From NCBI GenBank assembly GCA_031551045.1, contig JAVBOD010000102.1, positions 1 through 15,993 of the forward strand: a stretch of DNA of 15,993 bases, written 5' to 3'. The stretch's first letter is position 1; every line of letters begins with the position of its first letter. The notes beneath the pieces were generated by a model. That model was not told the origin of the DNA. It saw only the letters and a program-made list of their open reading frames with translations, and did not search any database. This DNA is from JAVBOD01 sp031551045. Its GTDB lineage: Bacteria; Bacteroidota; Bacteroidia; Bacteroidales; UBA932. This document shows positions 15,895-15,993 of this stretch, piece after piece. Made by a program: the position numbers and the translations under genes.

Positions 15895-15993
15895 TTAAAT
15901 AGGTTTTGTTTTGTGGCGTAACCAGGCGGCTTCTTCGTTGCTCAGTTGGGGAGACAAGCGCTTGTACACCGTTTCCTGATATTCGTTCAGCCA
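15895..15993 (-). CDS. pepP: Probable Xaa-Pro aminopeptidase, C-terminal fragment
   Basis: Only the last 32 codons and the stop are in the window; the rest lies off the right edge. The tail WLNEYQETVYKRLSPQLSNE ending WLRHKTKPI closely follows the usual end of bacterial aminopeptidase P (typically LNxYHxxVYxxLxPxLxxEExxWLxxxTxPI). The enzyme removes an N-terminal residue preceding proline using two metal ions, in the cytoplasm. Its catalytic part is not visible. It precedes the peptide transporter by 22 bases on the same strand, which suits an enzyme acting on imported peptides. Confidence 0.72.
   Translation of the reverse strand, partial: WLNEYQETVYKRLSPQLSNEEAAWLRHKTKPI

Overview
The window looks like a chromosomal segment of a Bacteroidota bacterium. 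The evidence is a PorP/SprF-family protein encoded beside a giant PKD-repeat protein with a type IX secretion (T9SS) type B C-terminal domain, a Bacteroidota-style topoisomerase IV subunit B start, and several matches to the Bacteroidota -7 promoter element TAnnTTTG just upstream of genes. I cannot name the genus. I see no rRNA, tRNA, CRISPR array, transposase or phage gene.

Layout. The left edge (1-197, minus) is the N-terminal ATPase end of topoisomerase IV subunit B (parE), read off the window, with a candidate promoter in its leader. Next is a two-gene minus-strand operon covering 469-8227. A 2234-residue surface protein of stacked PKD and Ig-like modules comes first, followed 7 bases later by a PorP/SprF-type outer-membrane partner. 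The operon has a -7 box at 8265-8272 and a clear intrinsic terminator at 412-440. A minus-strand plsC-type acyltransferase (8416-9153) then diverges from a plus-strand pair: a Tat-signal, iron-sulfur aldo/keto reductase (9287-10444) and a secreted DUF6599-like protein (10496-11368). Convergent to that pair is a compact minus-strand cluster of PAP2 phosphatase, lipoate-protein ligase and an M23 metallopeptidase with a single N-terminal membrane anchor (14295 down to 11483; gaps of 11 and 3 bases). A 28-base imperfect inverted repeat brackets most of the gap at 14296-14444. The right edge holds a POT-family peptide transporter and, 22 bases upstream of it, the last 32 codons of a probable Xaa-Pro aminopeptidase.

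How the genes fit together. The giant protein and its PorP/SprF neighbour resemble the SprB/SprF arrangement of T9SS adhesins: the large protein would be exported by the T9SS and displayed on the surface, with the small beta-barrel-like protein serving it specifically. The acyltransferase, PAP2 phosphatase and M23 peptidase are envelope enzymes (phospholipid synthesis, lipid phosphate removal, murein or cross-link cleavage). Lipoate ligase is a cytoplasmic cofactor enzyme placed among them. The aminopeptidase and peptide transporter form a plausible peptide-use unit.

No gene-free stretch exceeds 300 bases. The longest (198-468) holds the parE leader promoter candidate and the operon terminator; I see nothing else in it. 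The most noteworthy items are the two-tier PKD/Ig surface protein with its partner, the exported Fe-S aldo/keto reductase with a secreted neighbour, the M23 enzyme with HxD in place of HxH, and the inverted repeat upstream of the PAP2 gene. None is clearly a wholly new system.
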